Below, piece by piece: positions 13,488-14,412 of a stretch of DNA of 14,412 bases. Position numbers and translations under genes: made by a program. This DNA is from Pseudomonadota bacterium (GTDB lineage Bacteria > Pseudomonadota > Alphaproteobacteria > Rhizobiales > Beijerinckiaceae). Within the stretch, counting starts at the first letter, position 1, and every line of letters begins with the position of its first letter. The stretch lies in NCBI GenBank assembly GCA_023386115.1, contig JAEWKL010000168.1, positions 1 to 14,412 of the forward strand. The letters run 5' to 3'. A model generated the notes under the pieces. The model was not told where the DNA came from and did no database searches. It saw only the letters and a program-made list of their open reading frames with translations.

Positions 13488-14412
13488 ATGCTCGCTCCCG
13501 TCGAAAAGACTCCCGTTCCGCTCGATCCGCTTGCTCTGCGCAAAGCCTTCGGGACCTTCGTCACGGGGGTCACCGTTGTCACGACCCGCAACGCCGAGGG
13601 GACGCCGCGCGGGATGACAGCGAATTCCTTCACATCCGTGTCGCTCGACCCTCCGCTGCTCCTCGTCTGCATCGGCAAGAGCGCGTCGAGCTTTCCGGTC
13701 TTTGACGCGTCGGAGTCCTTTGCCGTCAACATCCTCCACGAGGGCCAGGCCGGCGTGTCGGGTTTGTTCGCCTCCAAGGCGGCGGACAAGTTCGGAAGCG
13801 TCGATCACGACGTCGTCCATACGGGGGCGCCGGTGCTCACCGACTGCCTGAGCTGGTTCGACTGCACCGTGCATCAGCGCGTCGATGCCGGGGACCATCT
13901 CCTGCTCATCGGCCAGGTCCGGGCCTTCGGCACGAGCCCCGCCGCGCCGCTGGGGTTCTGCCGCGGCCGCTACGCCGACGTGAAGGACCCGCTGCCGTCG
14001 GGATGGCCAGGCCCGCTCGGGATGCTCGTCGGCTACCTGGTCGAGTCGGAGGGTCATATCCTCCTGCGGGCGAACGGCAGCGGCTGGGCCCTGCCGACGG
14101 CCCCGCGCCGCATCGCCGACGACGCGCTGCCGCTCGAGAGCGGCGAGGCCCTGACTCTCGTCGCCGACGAGACCTTCCTCTACTCGGTCTTCGACGTCGC
14201 GGAGAGCGATCCCGGATACCTGATCTATCGCGCCCGGCTCGCCGACTCCGCCTCGCGAGCGCTTCCGCGGGGATTTCGCTTCTTCCCCATCGACCGGCTC
14301 CCCTACGACGAGATCCCGACGCGGGAGGTCCGCGCGATGCTGCGCCGCTACGCACGCGAGACCGCGAGCGGCCATTTCGGGATCTACGTCGATTCCCGCG
14401 ACGGCGGCCGCC
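13488..14412 (+). CDS. Flavin reductase family protein with C-terminal Nudix-like extension (3' partial)
   Basis: 308 residues, open at the window end. Residues ~14-165 are a flavin reductase-like FMN-binding split barrel: LRKAFGTFVTGVTVVTTR, then GMTANSFTSVSLDPPLLLVC (flavin site), FAVNILHEGQ, KFGSVDHD, and GDHLLLIGQV with the GDH motif at 135-137. Such proteins reduce FMN or FAD with NAD(P)H, usually to feed a two-component monooxygenase. Residues ~175-295 look like a Nudix fold (HILLRANGSGWALPTAPRRI, LYSVFDVAE, LIYRARLAD, FFPIDRLPYDEIPTREVRAM) but lack the GX5EX7REUXEEXGU box, so a binding rather than hydrolytic role is likely. The ATG at 13488 follows GAGGTGAGG; an in-frame GTG at 13479 is less likely. 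Same strand as the PucR-type regulator, 126 bases downstream, so probably its own promoter. Confidence 0.9.
   Translation, partial: MLAPVEKTPVPLDPLALRKAFGTFVTGVTVVTTRNAEGTPRGMTANSFTSVSLDPPLLLVCIGKSASSFPVFDASESFAVNILHEGQAGVSGLFASKAADKFGSVDHDVVHTGAPVLTDCLSWFDCTVHQRVDAGDHLLLIGQVRAFGTSPAAPLGFCRGRYADVKDPLPSGWPGPLGMLVGYLVESEGHILLRANGSGWALPTAPRRIADDALPLESGEALTLVADETFLYSVFDVAESDPGYLIYRARLADSASRALPRGFRFFPIDRLPYDEIPTREVRAMLRRYARETASGHFGIYVDSRDGGR

Noticed and set aside
11660..13705. 681-aa open frame on the plus strand, out of phase with the regulator
   Set aside because: The translation is dominated by Arg, Ala, Gly and Pro with no recognisable domain; it overlaps two genes in another frame.
12126..14375. 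749-aa open frame on the minus strand opposite the regulator and flavin reductase genes
   Set aside because: Its translation is Arg/Asp/Ala/His-rich with no domain order, while the plus strand encodes clear PucR-type and flavin reductase motifs; it is a codon-bias shadow in GC-rich DNA.
1..14412. CRISPR arrays, tRNA or rRNA genes, insertion sequences and phage genes
   Set aside because: No regularly spaced direct repeats, tRNA-like cloverleaf, rRNA sequence, transposase motif or phage structural protein was recognised on either strand by reading.

Overview
The window looks like chromosomal or large-plasmid DNA from a GC-rich alphaproteobacterium of the order Rhizobiales (Hyphomicrobiales), most likely Methylobacterium or a close relative. 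The clues are high GC with strong codon bias, an HWE-type histidine kinase with HWE-associated receiver proteins, a DUF6894 protein, a small Lys/Pro-rich protein beginning MSSDRTRGNREAKKPK, and a palindromic intergenic repeat of a type I recall from these genomes. The genus rests on recollection of protein families; no search was run.

Positions 1-5800 are an accessory region of small genes. A transglutaminase-like protein (99-917, minus) diverges from a small secreted cysteine-motif protein (1268-1612, plus). Two short minus-strand transcription units of unknown small helical proteins follow: 3379 to 2652 (two genes, coupled through a GTG start) and 2459 to 1981 (110-aa and 43-aa proteins, coupled). 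Next come a coiled-coil protein whose C-terminus runs into a palindromic repeat (3558-3926), a DUF6894 protein (4258-4494, minus), an 82-aa helical protein (4704-4952, minus) and a receiver-domain protein with an unexplained N-terminal segment (5215-5796, minus). Two diverged copies of a ~110-bp sequence lie at 4061-4170 and 5014-5122.

Positions 5800-7020 contain no intact gene that I recognise. A minus-strand coding remnant broken by several frameshifts occupies 6003-6748.

Positions 7022-9939 are the best-defined system: a three-gene signalling operon. A short ParD-like ribbon-helix-helix protein overlaps by 8 bases a 782-aa GAF-PAS-PAS-GAF-HWE histidine kinase. The kinase stop codon overlaps the Shine-Dalgarno sequence of a single-domain response regulator that starts at TTG. 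No ParE toxin is present.

Positions 9940-10821 are gene-poor and include a nested inverted repeat. Positions 10822-14412 look like one end of a catabolic locus: an 'amino acid synthesis' family protein (PF06684/DUF1185, minus), a divergent PucR-type regulator with an N-terminal GAF domain, and downstream a flavin reductase with a C-terminal Nudix-like extension that runs off the window. The regulator probably controls its neighbours; the substrate cannot be read from this window.
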